64,000 nt of DNA from Burkholderiaceae bacterium (GCA_913776825.1 CAJYPV010000007.1:124001-188000), one strand, 5' to 3'; counted from the stretch's first letter, positions 18,039 to 26,651 are shown. Numbers and translations are program-made. Notes: a model not told the origin generated them from the sequence alone.

Positions 18039-18503
18039 ATGTCCATCGCCACCCCTCGCTTGTCCAAGCCCCTGCCCGCCCTCGCCTCGACGCTGGGCCT
18101 CGCCGCCCTGTCGCTGTGGGCCGGCCTGGCGCAAGCCGCGCCGAACGATCTGGAACGGGTGGAGATCAGCGGTCGACGCCCCGGTGAAGTCGCGCACACC
18201 AATGTGCGGGCCACCTGCCCGGGCGTGGCGGAATCCCTGGCCGAATCGCTGTCGCGGGTGCAAGCCCGTGAGCAGCGCGAAGGCGTGGTCACCGTGAGCT
18301 TCCGCCTGAGCGGCAATGCCATTTCGGAGGTCGCGCCGCGTGGTGGCCCTTATGAATACCGCCGGGATGTGCGTCGCGCGGTCCATGCGCTGAGCTGCCA
18401 CACCGAAGCCAATGACCAGCTGTATGTGATGCAGATCAGCTTCCACAATGTCGACAGCCAGCGGGACGATGGCCGTCAACGCATCGCGCTGATGGATCGA
18501 TGA
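18039..18503 (+). CDS. Small exported protein, unknown function
   Basis: This is a 154-residue protein with a clear Sec signal peptide (basic start, hydrophobic core LASTLGLAALSLWAG, cleavage after LAQA). The mature part begins APNDLERVEISGRRPGE. It ends with a conserved-looking strand-helix-strand unit (VVTVSFRLSGNAISEVAPRG, YRRDVRRAVHALSC) that resembles the C-terminal domain layout of TonB/TolA-type proteins. Two cysteines in the mature chain could pair. The ATG at 18039 has an AGGAGA Shine-Dalgarno. Periplasmic location is inferred; function is unknown. Confidence 0.75.
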   Translation: MSIATPRLSKPLPALASTLGLAALSLWAGLAQAAPNDLERVEISGRRPGEVAHTNVRATCPGVAESLAESLSRVQAREQREGVVTVSFRLSGNAISEVAPRGGPYEYRRDVRRAVHALSCHTEANDQLYVMQISFHNVDSQRDDGRQRIALMDR

Positions 18504-18569
18504 GCGCGCCGCGACCGCCGTCCGCACCCGCTGACGAGTGGCTCGTCTGCGGGTCCGACGGGCGGCTCG

Positions 18570-19010
18570 TCAGTCGTCGGCCAGTGCGTCGATGGCGGAT
18601 CGGACTTTCGCATCCAGCAGGTCCAGCGGCAGGCGCAACCGCGCCGCTGCCGGACCCTCGACTGCGCGGCGGCGCTCGCCCCACACCGGATTGGGGAAGT
18701 GACTGTCCCAGTCGAAACGCGCGATCACGTGCCAGTGCAGGTGCGGGACCACATTGCCCAAGGCCGCGAGATTGATCTTCGTCGGCGCCAGTTCCTGTCG
18801 CAGGACCTGCTCCACCGCCACGACGGCTGCCATGCAGCGAGCGCGATCGGAGGCGCTCAGGTCGCTGAACTCGGCCACATGCGCGGTCCAGACGACGCGA
18901 TAGAACGCGGGGAAGTCGGCCTCCTCGGCGCGGATGACTCGGAAGTGCGGCCGGGTGGCCACCGACACGCCGCCGGTGTCGCGGCAGAGCGGGCAATCAG
19001 AATGTTCCAT
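18570..19010 (-). CDS. HIT family hydrolase
   Basis: This is a 146-residue member of the histidine-triad superfamily of nucleotide hydrolases and transferases. The active-site triad is HLHWH in VVPHLHWHVIARF. An N-terminal CPLC pair resembles the zinc half-site seen in many bacterial HIT proteins. The start at 19010 (MEHSDCPLC) is chosen because it places CPLC at the usual position; a longer frame to 19091 would run into the promoter of the divergent gene. No strong ribosome site is visible. The substrate is not predictable. Confidence 0.88.
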   Translation of the reverse strand: MEHSDCPLCRDTGGVSVATRPHFRVIRAEEADFPAFYRVVWTAHVAEFSDLSASDRARCMAAVVAVEQVLRQELAPTKINLAALGNVVPHLHWHVIARFDWDSHFPNPVWGERRRAVEGPAAARLRLPLDLLDAKVRSAIDALADD

Positions 19011-19075
19011 GGGAAGGAGCGCGGCGAGCCGCTGGCTAAGATCCAGCGACTCTAGCCGACGACCCAGGAGCCCCC

Positions 19076-20197
19076 ATGTCTGATTCCACACGCCTCGCCT
19101 CCACCCACACGCGGCGCGCGGTGGGCTCGGGTCTGCGCACGATCAGGTGGTGCCAGGTCTTGCGCGGGCGCAGTTCCGAAGGCTCGTCGTTTCAACCGTC
19201 GTTCGAGTCGAGCTCAAGGACGGTGACCGGCGTGTGGTCAGCCGTCCTGAGCGCCGCGCTGAGCCTCGCCATGGTCGCGCCGTTGCAGGCGCAGGCGCAG
19301 GCCTGGCCCAGCAAGCCGGTGCGATGGGTGGTGGCCTATCCGGCCGGCGGCGGTTCGGATTTCCTGGCGAGGCAGCTCGCGCCGGCATTGGGGCGGCAGT
19401 TGGGCCAGACCCTCATCATCGACAACCGCCCCGGCGCGGCCGGGATTCTGGGCACCGACAACGCCGCCAAATCGCCGCCTGACGGCTACACGCTGCTGAC
19501 CGGCGACAACGGCGCGATGGTCTTCAACAGCGCGCTCTACAAGAAGCTGCCTTATGCGGTGAGCGATCTGGCGCCGGTGGGCTTCATGGCGCGATTCCCG
19601 TTGCTGCTGGTGGTCAATCCGTCCGCGGGCTTCACGTCGGCCTCGCAATGGCTCGAGGCCGTCAAGGCCCGACCCGGCACCTACAGCTACGCCTCGCCCG
19701 GCATCGGCAGTCCGCATCATCTGGCGATGGAATTGCTGAAGGAGCGCACCCACAGCTTCATCGTCCATGTGCCGTATCGCGGCACCGCGTTCTCTACCCA
19801 GGATCTGATTGGCGGCACGGTGCCGATGGGCATCCTGGACACCGCCGCCGCGTTGCCGCATCTGCGCAGCGGCAAGCTCAAAGCGCTGGCGGTGCTGTCG
19901 GCGCATCGGATCGCGGCGCTGCCCGAGGTCCCGACCTTCGACGAGCTGGGGGTGAAGGGCGTCGATGTGAGCGCGTGGCAAGGGCTGTTCGTGCCGAAGG
20001 GAACGCCCGAGCCGATCATCAGCCGACTCTCGATGGAACTCGGCCGCGCGCTGAATGAGCCCGAGATCAAGGCGCGGCTGGAAGCCTTCGGCCTCGAAGT
20101 CGCGCCCAGTGATGCGGCGACGCTCGGTCGCTTCATTCAGCAGGAGACGACCCAGTGGCATGCGTTGATTCGAAGCTGCCAGATTCGCGCGGATTGA
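19076..20197 (+). CDS. Bug/TctC-family periplasmic solute-binding protein
   Basis: This is a 373-residue extracytoplasmic receptor of the tripartite tricarboxylate transporter type, a family greatly expanded in Burkholderiales. The hallmark start of the mature protein is WPSKPVRWVVAYPAGGGSD. Further family marks are IDNRPGAAGILG, PPDGYTLL and VPYRGTAF. The signal sequence is at about residues 50-75 and is preceded by an unusually long leader. The ATG at 19076 has AGGAG at good spacing, so the long leader may be real. No TctA or TctB membrane genes are nearby, so it is an orphan binding protein, as most Bug proteins are. The ligand is probably a carboxylate, by family. Confidence 0.92.
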   Translation: MSDSTRLASTHTRRAVGSGLRTIRWCQVLRGRSSEGSSFQPSFESSSRTVTGVWSAVLSAALSLAMVAPLQAQAQAWPSKPVRWVVAYPAGGGSDFLARQLAPALGRQLGQTLIIDNRPGAAGILGTDNAAKSPPDGYTLLTGDNGAMVFNSALYKKLPYAVSDLAPVGFMARFPLLLVVNPSAGFTSASQWLEAVKARPGTYSYASPGIGSPHHLAMELLKERTHSFIVHVPYRGTAFSTQDLIGGTVPMGILDTAAALPHLRSGKLKALAVLSAHRIAALPEVPTFDELGVKGVDVSAWQGLFVPKGTPEPIISRLSMELGRALNEPEIKARLEAFGLEVAPSDAATLGRFIQQETTQWHALIRSCQIRAD

Positions 20198-20538
20198 GTG
20201 CGATCGGCGCATCGCCCTTGCGCGTCCGGCTTCACGCTGAGACTCGTTCGCTCGTTCACTTCGGTTGAAGCGAACCCACCATCCGCGCAGCGCCCAAGGG
20301 CGAATAGCGGCCTGGTAGCGCTAACAAATCGCCCGCGCATTACTTCACGTGAAGCGGGGATAGATGCGGGTTATCCCTGGTGGATGGGGGTCCAATTGGG
20401 TCGCTAATCGCTCAACGGCGCATAAAGTTTGACCCGTGCGCTGTCGAACAAGAAAAACAAGCGTGCGGCTTTTCTGGAGACACCTCCCCTTCTCCTGCTT
20501 TCGCGCCGACCTGGGCGCGCCACCAATTGCCTGCTGCC
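20198..20538. other. Spacer upstream of the chemoreceptor gene
   Basis: This 341-base stretch has no gene. It contains a perfect 12-base palindrome, CTTCACGTGAAG, at 20343-20354, and the FliA-like promoter at 20423-20450. GC content is lower than in the flanking genes. Confidence 0.55.
20423..20450 (+). promoter_or_regulatory. Candidate sigma-28 (FliA) promoter of the chemoreceptor gene
   Basis: TAAAGTTT is followed after 12 bases by GTCGAACA. The flagellar sigma-28 consensus is TAAAGTTT-N11-GCCGATAA, so the -35 is exact, the -10 matches 5 of 8 and the spacer is one base longer. It lies 88 bases upstream of a chemotaxis gene, which fits the regulon. Confidence 0.5.
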
Positions 20539-22470
20539 ATGACCCCTGACAAGAATGTTCGAACGACCGTTGCCCGCCGCGTGTCCCTGCTGGCCAGCGC
20601 CTCGATCGCCGTCCTGCTGGTGATCATCTGCGGCGCCCTGTCCTGGGTGCTGACCGATCAGGCCCGTGAACGCACCTTCGACTACATGGCCAGCGAGGCC
20701 TCGTCCGTGGCGCGCGTGGCCGATGCGCTGGATCGCACCGCGCGCGATTCCGCCAACAAGCTCTACGACGTGCTGGCCGCCGACCTGCAAGACGGCAAGT
20801 TCAACCTCGATGCCGACGGCGAGCTCTCGCACGACGGTCGCAAGATCAACGGCAACCTCGATCTGGCCGATGGCTTCAGCCGCCGCACCGGCGGCGTGGC
20901 CACCATCTTCGCCAAGAAGGGCGATGACTTCCTGCGCGTCACCACCTCGGTGAAGAAGCAGGACGGCTCGCGTGCGATGGGCACGATGCTCGGCACGGCC
21001 AGCCCGGCCTATGCCAAGGTGTCTTCGGGACAGACCTATGTCGGTCCGGTGACGCTGTTCGGCGTGCCCTACATGACCCGCTACTCGCCGGTGAAGGACG
21101 CCGGCGGCAAGATCGTCGGCATCCTCTTCATCGGCTTCGACATGCGCGGCCTGCAGGAAGAGCTCGTGCGCCTGTCCGATGCGGTCAAGCTGTACGACAC
21201 CGGCGGCCTGTACCTGCTGGATCCGGGCAAGACGCCGGCGGATGCCCTGCTGCGCGCGCATCCCAGCCAGCAAGGCAAGAAGCTGGCCGACGTGCTCAAG
21301 CCCGATCAGGCCGAGCAACTGCTCAAGGCCCTGACCACCGACAAGGACGGCACGCTGGAAGAAGTGGCGGCCGTCTACAACGAGAAGAACAAGGACGCCT
21401 TCGCCGTGGCCCGTCGCTCCGAAGCGACCGGCTGGTGGGTGGTGGCGGAAGCCTCGCGCTCGAATGCGCTGGCGGCGCATTACCGCTCGCTGTGGGCGCT
21501 GTGGGGCCTGATGGGCGTGGCCGTGGTGCTGCTGGGCCTGGGCGTGACCTGGCTGTTGGGACGCTGGGTCGGCCAGCCGCTGGCCAAGCTCAACCGCGCG
21601 GTGGCGTCGGTCGCCGCCGGTGACCTGACCCAGCCGGTCGTGATTCAACAGAAGGATGACCTCGGCGCGTTGGCCGAAGGCGTGGAGCGCATGCGTCTGC
21701 AGCTCTCCCGCACCATCAGCGAAGTCCGCAATGCCAGCGACAGCATCGGCACCGCCAGCGCGGAAGTGGCCGCCGGCAGCCGCGACCTGTCCAGCCGCAC
21801 CGAGCAATCGGCCAGCCATCTGCAGGAGACCGCGTCGGCCCTGGAAGAACTGGCCAGCTCGATGAGCCAGACCGCCGCCTCGGCCGAGCAGGCCCATCAG
21901 CTGGTCGGTGATTCCGACCGCGCAGCGCAGCGTGGCGGTGAAGTCGTGCAGCAAGTCGTCAGCACGATGGATGCGATCAGCGCGGCCAGCCGCCAGATCA
22001 GCGACATCATCGGCACGATCGATTCGATCGCCTTCCAGACCAACATCCTGGCGCTGAATGCCGCGGTGGAAGCCGCACGTGCCGGTGAACAGGGTCGTGG
22101 CTTCGCGGTGGTCGCGGCGGAAGTGCGTCAGCTGGCCCAGCGCAGCGCCGAGGCCGCAAAGCAGATCAAGAGCCTGATCACCACCAGCGGCGAGCGCGTC
22201 GAATCCGGCTCGCGCCTGGTCGGCGACACCGGTGCGGCGATGCAGGCCATCGTCACCAGCGTGCGCCGCGTGACCGACATCATCGGAGAGATCTCCACCG
22301 CCTCGCGTGAACAGGCGCAGGGCGTGAACCGCATCAACGGCGCCGTCGCGCAGCTCGATCAGGGCACGCAGCAGAACGCCGCATTGGTCGAAGAAAGCAC
22401 CGCCGCCGCCGAGAGCCTGCGTGAGCAGGCCCACCGGCTGGTCGCACAGGTCGGCCAGTTCCGCGTCTGA
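20539..22470 (+). CDS. Methyl-accepting chemotaxis protein with Cache-type sensor
   Basis: This is a 643-residue transmembrane chemoreceptor. TM1 lies at about 14-36. A periplasmic Cache (Cache3/Cache2-like) sensor region spans about 37-316. TM2 is at about 317-338, HAMP at about 339-391, and the methyl-accepting signalling domain runs to the end. The hairpin tip contains the nearly invariant [20 protein letters not shown] at about 496-516. No C-terminal NWETF-like CheR tether is present. The ATG at 20539 places TM1 at the very N-terminus; the open frame continues upstream but crosses the probable promoter. The ligand is unknown. Confidence 0.94.
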   Translation: MTPDKNVRTTVARRVSLLASASIAVLLVIICGALSWVLTDQARERTFDYMASEASSVARVADALDRTARDSANKLYDVLAADLQDGKFNLDADGELSHDGRKINGNLDLADGFSRRTGGVATIFAKKGDDFLRVTTSVKKQDGSRAMGTMLGTASPAYAKVSSGQTYVGPVTLFGVPYMTRYSPVKDAGGKIVGILFIGFDMRGLQEELVRLSDAVKLYDTGGLYLLDPGKTPADALLRAHPSQQGKKLADVLKPDQAEQLLKALTTDKDGTLEEVAAVYNEKNKDAFAVARRSEATGWWVVAEASRSNALAAHYRSLWALWGLMGVAVVLLGLGVTWLLGRWVGQPLAKLNRAVASVAAGDLTQPVVIQQKDDLGALAEGVERMRLQLSRTISEVRNASDSIGTASAEVAAGSRDLSSRTEQSASHLQETASALEELASSMSQTAASAEQAHQLVGDSDRAAQRGGEVVQQVVSTMDAISAASRQISDIIGTIDSIAFQTNILALNAAVEAARAGEQGRGFAVVAAEVRQLAQRSAEAAKQIKSLITTSGERVESGSRLVGDTGAAMQAIVTSVRRVTDIIGEISTASREQAQGVNRINGAVAQLDQGTQQNAALVEESTAAAESLREQAHRLVAQVGQFRV

Positions 22471-22505
22471 ACAGACGCCCGCGCTCGCACGCGGTTGACT
22501 CGGGT

Positions 22506-22534
22506 ACGGCGCACTTCGGTGCGCCGTTTTTTTT
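22506..22534 (+). terminator. Rho-independent terminator of the chemoreceptor gene
   Basis: A perfect 9-bp stem ACGGCGCAC / GTGCGCCGT is closed by a stable TTCG tetraloop and followed by eight T. It lies 36 bases after the stop codon. Confidence 0.93.
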
Positions 22535-22576
22535 CCGGAACGATCACGCGCATGGACCGCGCCGCGCGTCGCCGCC

Positions 22577-23494
22577 TCAGCGCAACGACGCTCGCCAAGC
22601 CGGATCGAGGCCCGCCAGTTCCGCCGCCACCAGGGACGAGAACAGCGCCGCGCCCTTCGGGCCCAGATGGGTCCGATCGAACACCGGGTTCGCCGCGCCG
22701 GCGCGCTCGGAGCTCGACGAAGGCTGCGCCGGCGCGTCCGCCGGCTTCGGCGCCATGGCCAGGGTGTCGGCTTCGGCCTCACCCATCGCCTGCACCGCGT
22801 CCGCGCTGAGGGCATTCAGGTCCAGCAGCGGCACCTGGCGCTCGGCGGCGATGCGGCGTGTGGTCTCGGCCCACGGGCGCAGGTCGTTCTTGAGATGCCC
22901 CTGGGCATCGAAGCTGCGGCGGGTCAGCGGGGTGATCAGCACGAGGCGCCCGCCGGCAGCGCGCACCTCGTCCACATAGGCGGCGAGGTTGGCCGGAAAC
23001 TCGGTCGCCAGATCGGTGGACCGGCCCGGCTTGCCGGGCTGATCGTTGTGACCGAACTGCAGCAGCACCAGATCGGTCTGTCCCCCGGGACGTTGCCGCA
23101 GCAACGTCAGCACCTGATCCCACAGCCCTTCGGCGCGATAGCTCTTGGTGCTGCGCCCGCCCTTGGCGAGATTCAGACAAGTCACCTCCGGCTTGAACCG
23201 CGCGCAGAGCGCGTCGCCATAGCCGCTGCGCGTGGCCATGGTCGAGTCACCCACCAGGATGACCCGCAGCGTCGCGTTGCTGGAAGCGGCACCGTGCGGC
23301 ATCGGGTCGCTCCCGAGCGGACCGCTCGTCGATCCCGACGGCGGGGCACTGCGATCCACGGCCGGGGTCGCGACGCAGGCCGCGAGTGCGGCCACGACCG
23401 CGACGACCGCGCCCACGCGCAGCACTCGGATGGGCGAGATCGCCGTGGCGCGCCACCGCGCGTCCTTCGCAGCGCGGACGGGGCGCGCGCTCAT
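22577..23494 (-). CDS. SGNH-fold esterase lipoprotein, rhamnogalacturonan acetylesterase type
   Basis: This is a 305-residue esterase of the GDSL/SGNH superfamily. Blocks are visible in order: GDST (nucleophile Ser84), GGRSTKSY (oxyanion Gly), FGHND (oxyanion Asn) and DRTHLG (catalytic Asp and His). Block spacing and NLAKGGRS resemble CE12 rhamnogalacturonan acetylesterases, which remove acetyl groups from pectin. The lipobox ALAAC (Cys40) after a hydrophobic stretch predicts a lipoprotein. The start overlaps the kdgK stop (ATGA), which ties it to sugar-acid catabolism and supports a pectin role. The exact substrate is inferred. Confidence 0.82.
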   Translation of the reverse strand: MSARPVRAAKDARWRATAISPIRVLRVGAVVAVVAALAACVATPAVDRSAPPSGSTSGPLGSDPMPHGAASSNATLRVILVGDSTMATRSGYGDALCARFKPEVTCLNLAKGGRSTKSYRAEGLWDQVLTLLRQRPGGQTDLVLLQFGHNDQPGKPGRSTDLATEFPANLAAYVDEVRAAGGRLVLITPLTRRSFDAQGHLKNDLRPWAETTRRIAAERQVPLLDLNALSADAVQAMGEAEADTLAMAPKPADAPAQPSSSSERAGAANPVFDRTHLGPKGAALFSSLVAAELAGLDPAWRASLR

Positions 23495-24438
23495 GCCGTC
23501 GCTCCGATCAAATCACGCATCACCTCCGCCGGGATCACCGCGCCGCGATGCTGAATGACGCGCGCGGCCACGCGGTTGCCGAAGCGTGCCGACTCGACCG
23601 CCTCGTGGCCTGAGAGGCGACGCGCCAGATAACCGCCGGCGAATGAATCGCCTGCGGCGGTGGTGTCGATCACTTGCGGCACCGGCTCGGTCGGCGCCTC
23701 GGTCCAGTGCCCGCCACCATCGGCGGCTCGCACCAGCGTCGAGGCGGCGCCTCGCTTGATGAGCAGCTCGGGCGGGGGCAGGTCTTGCGCGCTGGCCACG
23801 GCCTCGTCCAGCGTGGGGATGCCGAAGAGCGCCTGGTGATCATCCGCCGTGACCAGTCCGATGCTGGCCAGCGACAGCGCCTGCTGGAACACGCGTTGTG
23901 CATCGGCCCGATCGGGCCACAGGCGGGGCCGGTAGTTGTTGTCGAAGATGACGGCGGCGCCGCGCGCACGCAGCGACCGCATCAGCGCGAAGAGCCGCTC
24001 GCGCCCCTCCGGCGGCAGGATGGCCAGGCTGATGCCGCTCAGATAGAGCGCATCGAGCTCATCGACCTGCGCTTCCAGCGGCGTTTGCGCCACCTCGAAA
24101 TAAGCCTTGGCTGCGGCGCTGTCCCGCCAGTAGTGGAAGCTGCGCTCACCGGCGGGATCGACCACGATCATGTAGAGCCCGGGCAGCCGTCCCGGCAGTC
24201 GACGCACCAGCTCGGTCTGCAGTCCCTGCGCGGCCCATTGGCTCAGCAACCCGTCGCTCAGCGCGTCATCACCGAGCGCCGTCGCATAGCTGACCGTGAT
24301 CCCGGCGTCCTCGCCGAATCGACGCAGGTACACCGCGGTGTTCAGCGTGTCTCCGCCGTATCCCAAGATGTTCTGACCGAACGCACCGCCCTGCAGTTCC
24401 AGCATGCATTCGCCGATCACCGCCACCCGCTTGACCAT
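23491..24438 (-). CDS. kdgK: PfkB-family sugar kinase, probable 2-keto-3-deoxygluconate kinase
   Basis: This 315-residue ribokinase-family enzyme probably phosphorylates KDG to KDPG, the end of pectin/uronate breakdown before Entner-Doudoroff cleavage. The N-terminal signature is GECMLEL with GGDTLNTAVYLRRFG. The C-terminal signature DTTAAGDSFAGGYL holds the catalytic Asp. The loop YRDSAAAKAYF-like (HYWRDSAAAKAYF) is typical of KDG kinases and not of fructokinases. The ATG at 24438 has CGGAG upstream. It is the first gene of a two-gene operon with the acetylesterase and has a KdgR-like palindrome just upstream. Confidence 0.87.
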   Translation of the reverse strand: MVKRVAVIGECMLELQGGAFGQNILGYGGDTLNTAVYLRRFGEDAGITVSYATALGDDALSDGLLSQWAAQGLQTELVRRLPGRLPGLYMIVVDPAGERSFHYWRDSAAAKAYFEVAQTPLEAQVDELDALYLSGISLAILPPEGRERLFALMRSLRARGAAVIFDNNYRPRLWPDRADAQRVFQQALSLASIGLVTADDHQALFGIPTLDEAVASAQDLPPPELLIKRGAASTLVRAADGGGHWTEAPTEPVPQVIDTTAAGDSFAGGYLARRLSGHEAVESARFGNRVAARVIQHRGAVIPAEVMRDLIGATA

Positions 24439-24452
24439 GGAAACTCCGTTTT

Positions 24453-24465
24453 GAAACGTCGTTTC
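24453..24465 (-). promoter_or_regulatory. KdgR-like operator upstream of kdgK
   Basis: GAAACGTCGTTTC is a perfect 13-base palindrome with an odd centre, 15 bases upstream of the kdgK start. It fits the core GAAAC-N3-GTTTC known for the IclR-family regulator KdgR in gammaproteobacteria, which controls kdgK and pectin genes. Function here is inferred; no kdgR gene is in the window. Confidence 0.5.
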
Positions 24466-24583
24466 GGATTTTCGATCAAGAAGGGATGGGGGTTGGGTAG
24501 GGGCTGACCCTAGGCCGTCCGGCGGACGGGAGCGACCTTCCCCGCGCCATGAACCGGATGCCGGCTCTGCGCTCAAAACTATC

Positions 24584-24633
24584 ATGGCCGTGTTAGCTAA
24601 CATGGCCTTTTTATCTACAATGGCCATGTTAGC
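24584..24633 (+). promoter_or_regulatory. Triple operator-like repeat before the AbiE-like pair
   Basis: ATGGCCGTGTTAGC (24584-24597) and ATGGCCATGTTAGC (24620-24633) are direct repeats with a period of 36 bases. Between them lies an inverted third copy, giving the palindrome TGTTAGCTAACA at 24591-24602 within near-symmetric GGCC ends (24586-24607). The block ends 18 bases before the start codon, a typical place for antitoxin autoregulation. Confidence 0.6.
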
Positions 24634-24651
24634 CACCTCTGCACACTGACC

Positions 24652-25803
24652 ATGGCCACCGTTCTCCGCCCACGTCGCGGCCAACAAGCCGTCGACACAC
24701 TCCATGCTGTTTTCGAAGGTCAAGGCTGGCAGGTCGACAAGGACAGCACCAAACGCTCTCCTGTCGGTCAGCTGAGGATCAAGCGTGACGCACGGCAATT
24801 CGAGGTGGAGATCAAGGCGCCGCCCGAAGGCCGCACCGATCGGGTGTTGCCTCTGCTCGCTCAAGCCATCCTGGAAGCGCGGACTCACGCGAGCGACTCG
24901 CCCGGCACGGATCCGCTCGCCGTCATCTACCTGGACGACGCCTCCGAGGCGCTGCTCAGCCAGATCACGCAATTCGTCAACAAACATGCCGACGACACCG
25001 CCATCGGTCTGGTGACGCGAAGCGGTCTGCGCTACTTTCGAGATCCTGGCCATGAGCTGGAGGCCCTGAACGCGCAAGCGTCGGTCTCACCGCGCCCACG
25101 AGCGCACTCGGTGGCCACCCCGGTCAATCTGTTCTCGGACTTGAATCAATGGATGCTCAAGGTATTGCTCGCGCCGGACCTGCCCGCCGAACTGCTGAAC
25201 GCGCCTCGCGAGCCGCTGCGCACCGGCGCGGAACTGGCGCAGGCTGCGGGAGTCTCCACGATGAGCGCATCCAGGCTGCTGCAGCAGTTGAAGCTGGAGG
25301 GCCATCTGGACGAATCGGCGCGCACCCTCAGCCTGGTCCGTCGAGAAGAGCTGCTTCGTCGCTGGCAGGCCGCCACGATGAAGAGCCCGATTCAAACGCC
25401 CATGCGCTTTCTGCTGAAGACTCCAGCGGACCTGCAGCTGCGACGGCTTCTGACCGCCGACCCCAAGCACGTCTGCTGGGGACTGTTCTCGGCGGCGCAC
25501 GCCTTGGGGTTCGGTCACGTCGGCGGCCTGGCCCCGATCGTTTGCGTTCCCACGCTCGCGCTCCTCGAAGGTCCTCGTTGGCGCAGCCTCACGCCCGCAT
25601 CGCCGGAATCATCGGACCTGCTGGTTCGGGAAGCCAATGCACCCAAGTCCACCTTTCGAAGCGCCGTCATGCGTGACGGTGCAGCGTGCACCGATGTCAT
25701 TCAGACTTGGCTGGACGTGTTCAGCCACCCGACTCGCGGAGAAGAGCAAGCGGCTCTGATCCATGAGCGTGTGCTTCGCCCTCACCTGTTACGACATTCC
25801 TGA
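24652..25803 (+). CDS. HTH protein, AbiEi-type antitoxin candidate
   Basis: This is a 383-residue protein. The N-terminal half (about 1-145) is an alpha/beta domain with a FEVEIKA segment, a Glu-x-Lys arrangement like that of PD-(D/E)xK folds. About residues 160-240 form a winged-helix region (GAELAQAAGVSTMSASRLLQQLKLEGHLDE). The C-terminal part is less clear. This layout resembles AbiEi_2-type regulators that act as antitoxins of type IV toxin-antitoxin pairs. The next gene, a nucleotidyltransferase-fold protein, starts within the stop codon (TGATG), and repeated operator motifs lie directly upstream; both fit an autoregulated pair. No good ribosome site precedes the ATG at 24652. The family assignment is by resemblance. 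Confidence 0.65.
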   Translation: MATVLRPRRGQQAVDTLHAVFEGQGWQVDKDSTKRSPVGQLRIKRDARQFEVEIKAPPEGRTDRVLPLLAQAILEARTHASDSPGTDPLAVIYLDDASEALLSQITQFVNKHADDTAIGLVTRSGLRYFRDPGHELEALNAQASVSPRPRAHSVATPVNLFSDLNQWMLKVLLAPDLPAELLNAPREPLRTGAELAQAAGVSTMSASRLLQQLKLEGHLDESARTLSLVRREELLRRWQAATMKSPIQTPMRFLLKTPADLQLRRLLTADPKHVCWGLFSAAHALGFGHVGGLAPIVCVPTLALLEGPRWRSLTPASPESSDLLVREANAPKSTFRSAVMRDGAACTDVIQTWLDVFSHPTRGEEQAALIHERVLRPHLLRHS

Positions 25804-26624
25804 TGAACGATCTGGCCGCGTTTTCGAAGCTGGTGCAAGCACTGGATCGTTGGCGCGCTCACCTGATCTTCATCGGCGGCTGGGGCCATCGCCTGCACCG
25901 CCTCGACCCACGTGCCAATCAGTTGCCCTACCAGCCGGTGTTCACGAAGGACAGTGACCTGGCTTTCTCGGGCCAGGCGCCGCTGGAAGGCGACATCCGG
26001 GCCGCGCTGCTCGACCACGGCTTCAAGGAACAACTCGCGGGCGAGTTCAAGCCTCCCGCCGCCCACTACACCTTGGGCGAAGACACCGCCGGCTTTTACG
26101 CGGAGTTCCTCACCCCCTTGACGGGCAGCGGCTACAAGCGAAATCGAGAGCCCGACGCCACGCTGCTGGCCGGCGGCATCTCCGCCCAGAAGATTCGCCA
26201 TCTGGACATCCTGCTGGTGGACCCGTGGGTGACCACCGTCGGCCCCGAGCAAGGGATACCGCTCGAAGGCGCCGTGGACATTCAGGTGGTCAATCCGCTG
26301 TGCTTCATGGTCCAAAAGTTCCTGATTCAAAAGGATCGCAGCGCGAGCAAGCGCGCCCAGGACCTGCTCTACATCCACGACACCTTGCAGGTCTTCGCCA
26401 GCCTGCTGCCGCAGTTCAATGGGTCCTGGCGCAGCACGGTGAAGCCCGCGCTGGATCTTCAAGGCGGGCACAGTCAGGCGGTCGAGAACGCCGCTGCCAA
26501 GGCATTCGCTGCCGTGGACGACACGATCCGCTCAGCGGTGCGAATTCCGCAGGATCGTGTGATCGACCCGGAGGCGTTCCGCCTGACCTGTCAGTTGTCC
26601 TTCGAGACGATTTTCGAGGTTTGA
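25803..26624 (+). CDS. Nucleotidyltransferase-fold protein, AbiEii/GSU2403-like toxin candidate
   Basis: This is a 273-residue protein. The N-terminal FIGGWGHRLHR followed about 25 residues later by FTKDSDLAF gives the GG...DxD pattern of nucleotidyltransferase-superfamily enzymes. The overall length and the late QKFLIQKDRSASKRAQDLLYIHD segment resemble the GSU2403-type family. In AbiE-like systems the second gene is a nucleotidyltransferase toxin that halts growth during phage infection. The ATG overlaps the previous stop by one base (TGATG), so translation is coupled. A toxic or defence role is inferred from this pairing alone. Confidence 0.68.
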   Translation: MNDLAAFSKLVQALDRWRAHLIFIGGWGHRLHRLDPRANQLPYQPVFTKDSDLAFSGQAPLEGDIRAALLDHGFKEQLAGEFKPPAAHYTLGEDTAGFYAEFLTPLTGSGYKRNREPDATLLAGGISAQKIRHLDILLVDPWVTTVGPEQGIPLEGAVDIQVVNPLCFMVQKFLIQKDRSASKRAQDLLYIHDTLQVFASLLPQFNGSWRSTVKPALDLQGGHSQAVENAAAKAFAAVDDTIRSAVRIPQDRVIDPEAFRLTCQLSFETIFEV

Positions 26625-26651
26625 GCGGATCAGCGCACGCGAACCCGGCGT

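Noticed and set aside
17789..18187. 132-codon frame overlapping the start of the 154-residue exported protein
   Set aside because: The competing frame at 18039 has AGGAGA and a signal peptide, while this one has neither.
20404..22815. An 803-codon minus-strand frame over the chemoreceptor
   Set aside because: It is a shadow frame; it also crosses the receptor's terminator hairpin.
24586..24607. Intrinsic terminator for kdgK-side transcripts
   Set aside because: The palindrome lacks a T run in the relevant direction and is part of a three-copy repeat, so operator use is more likely.
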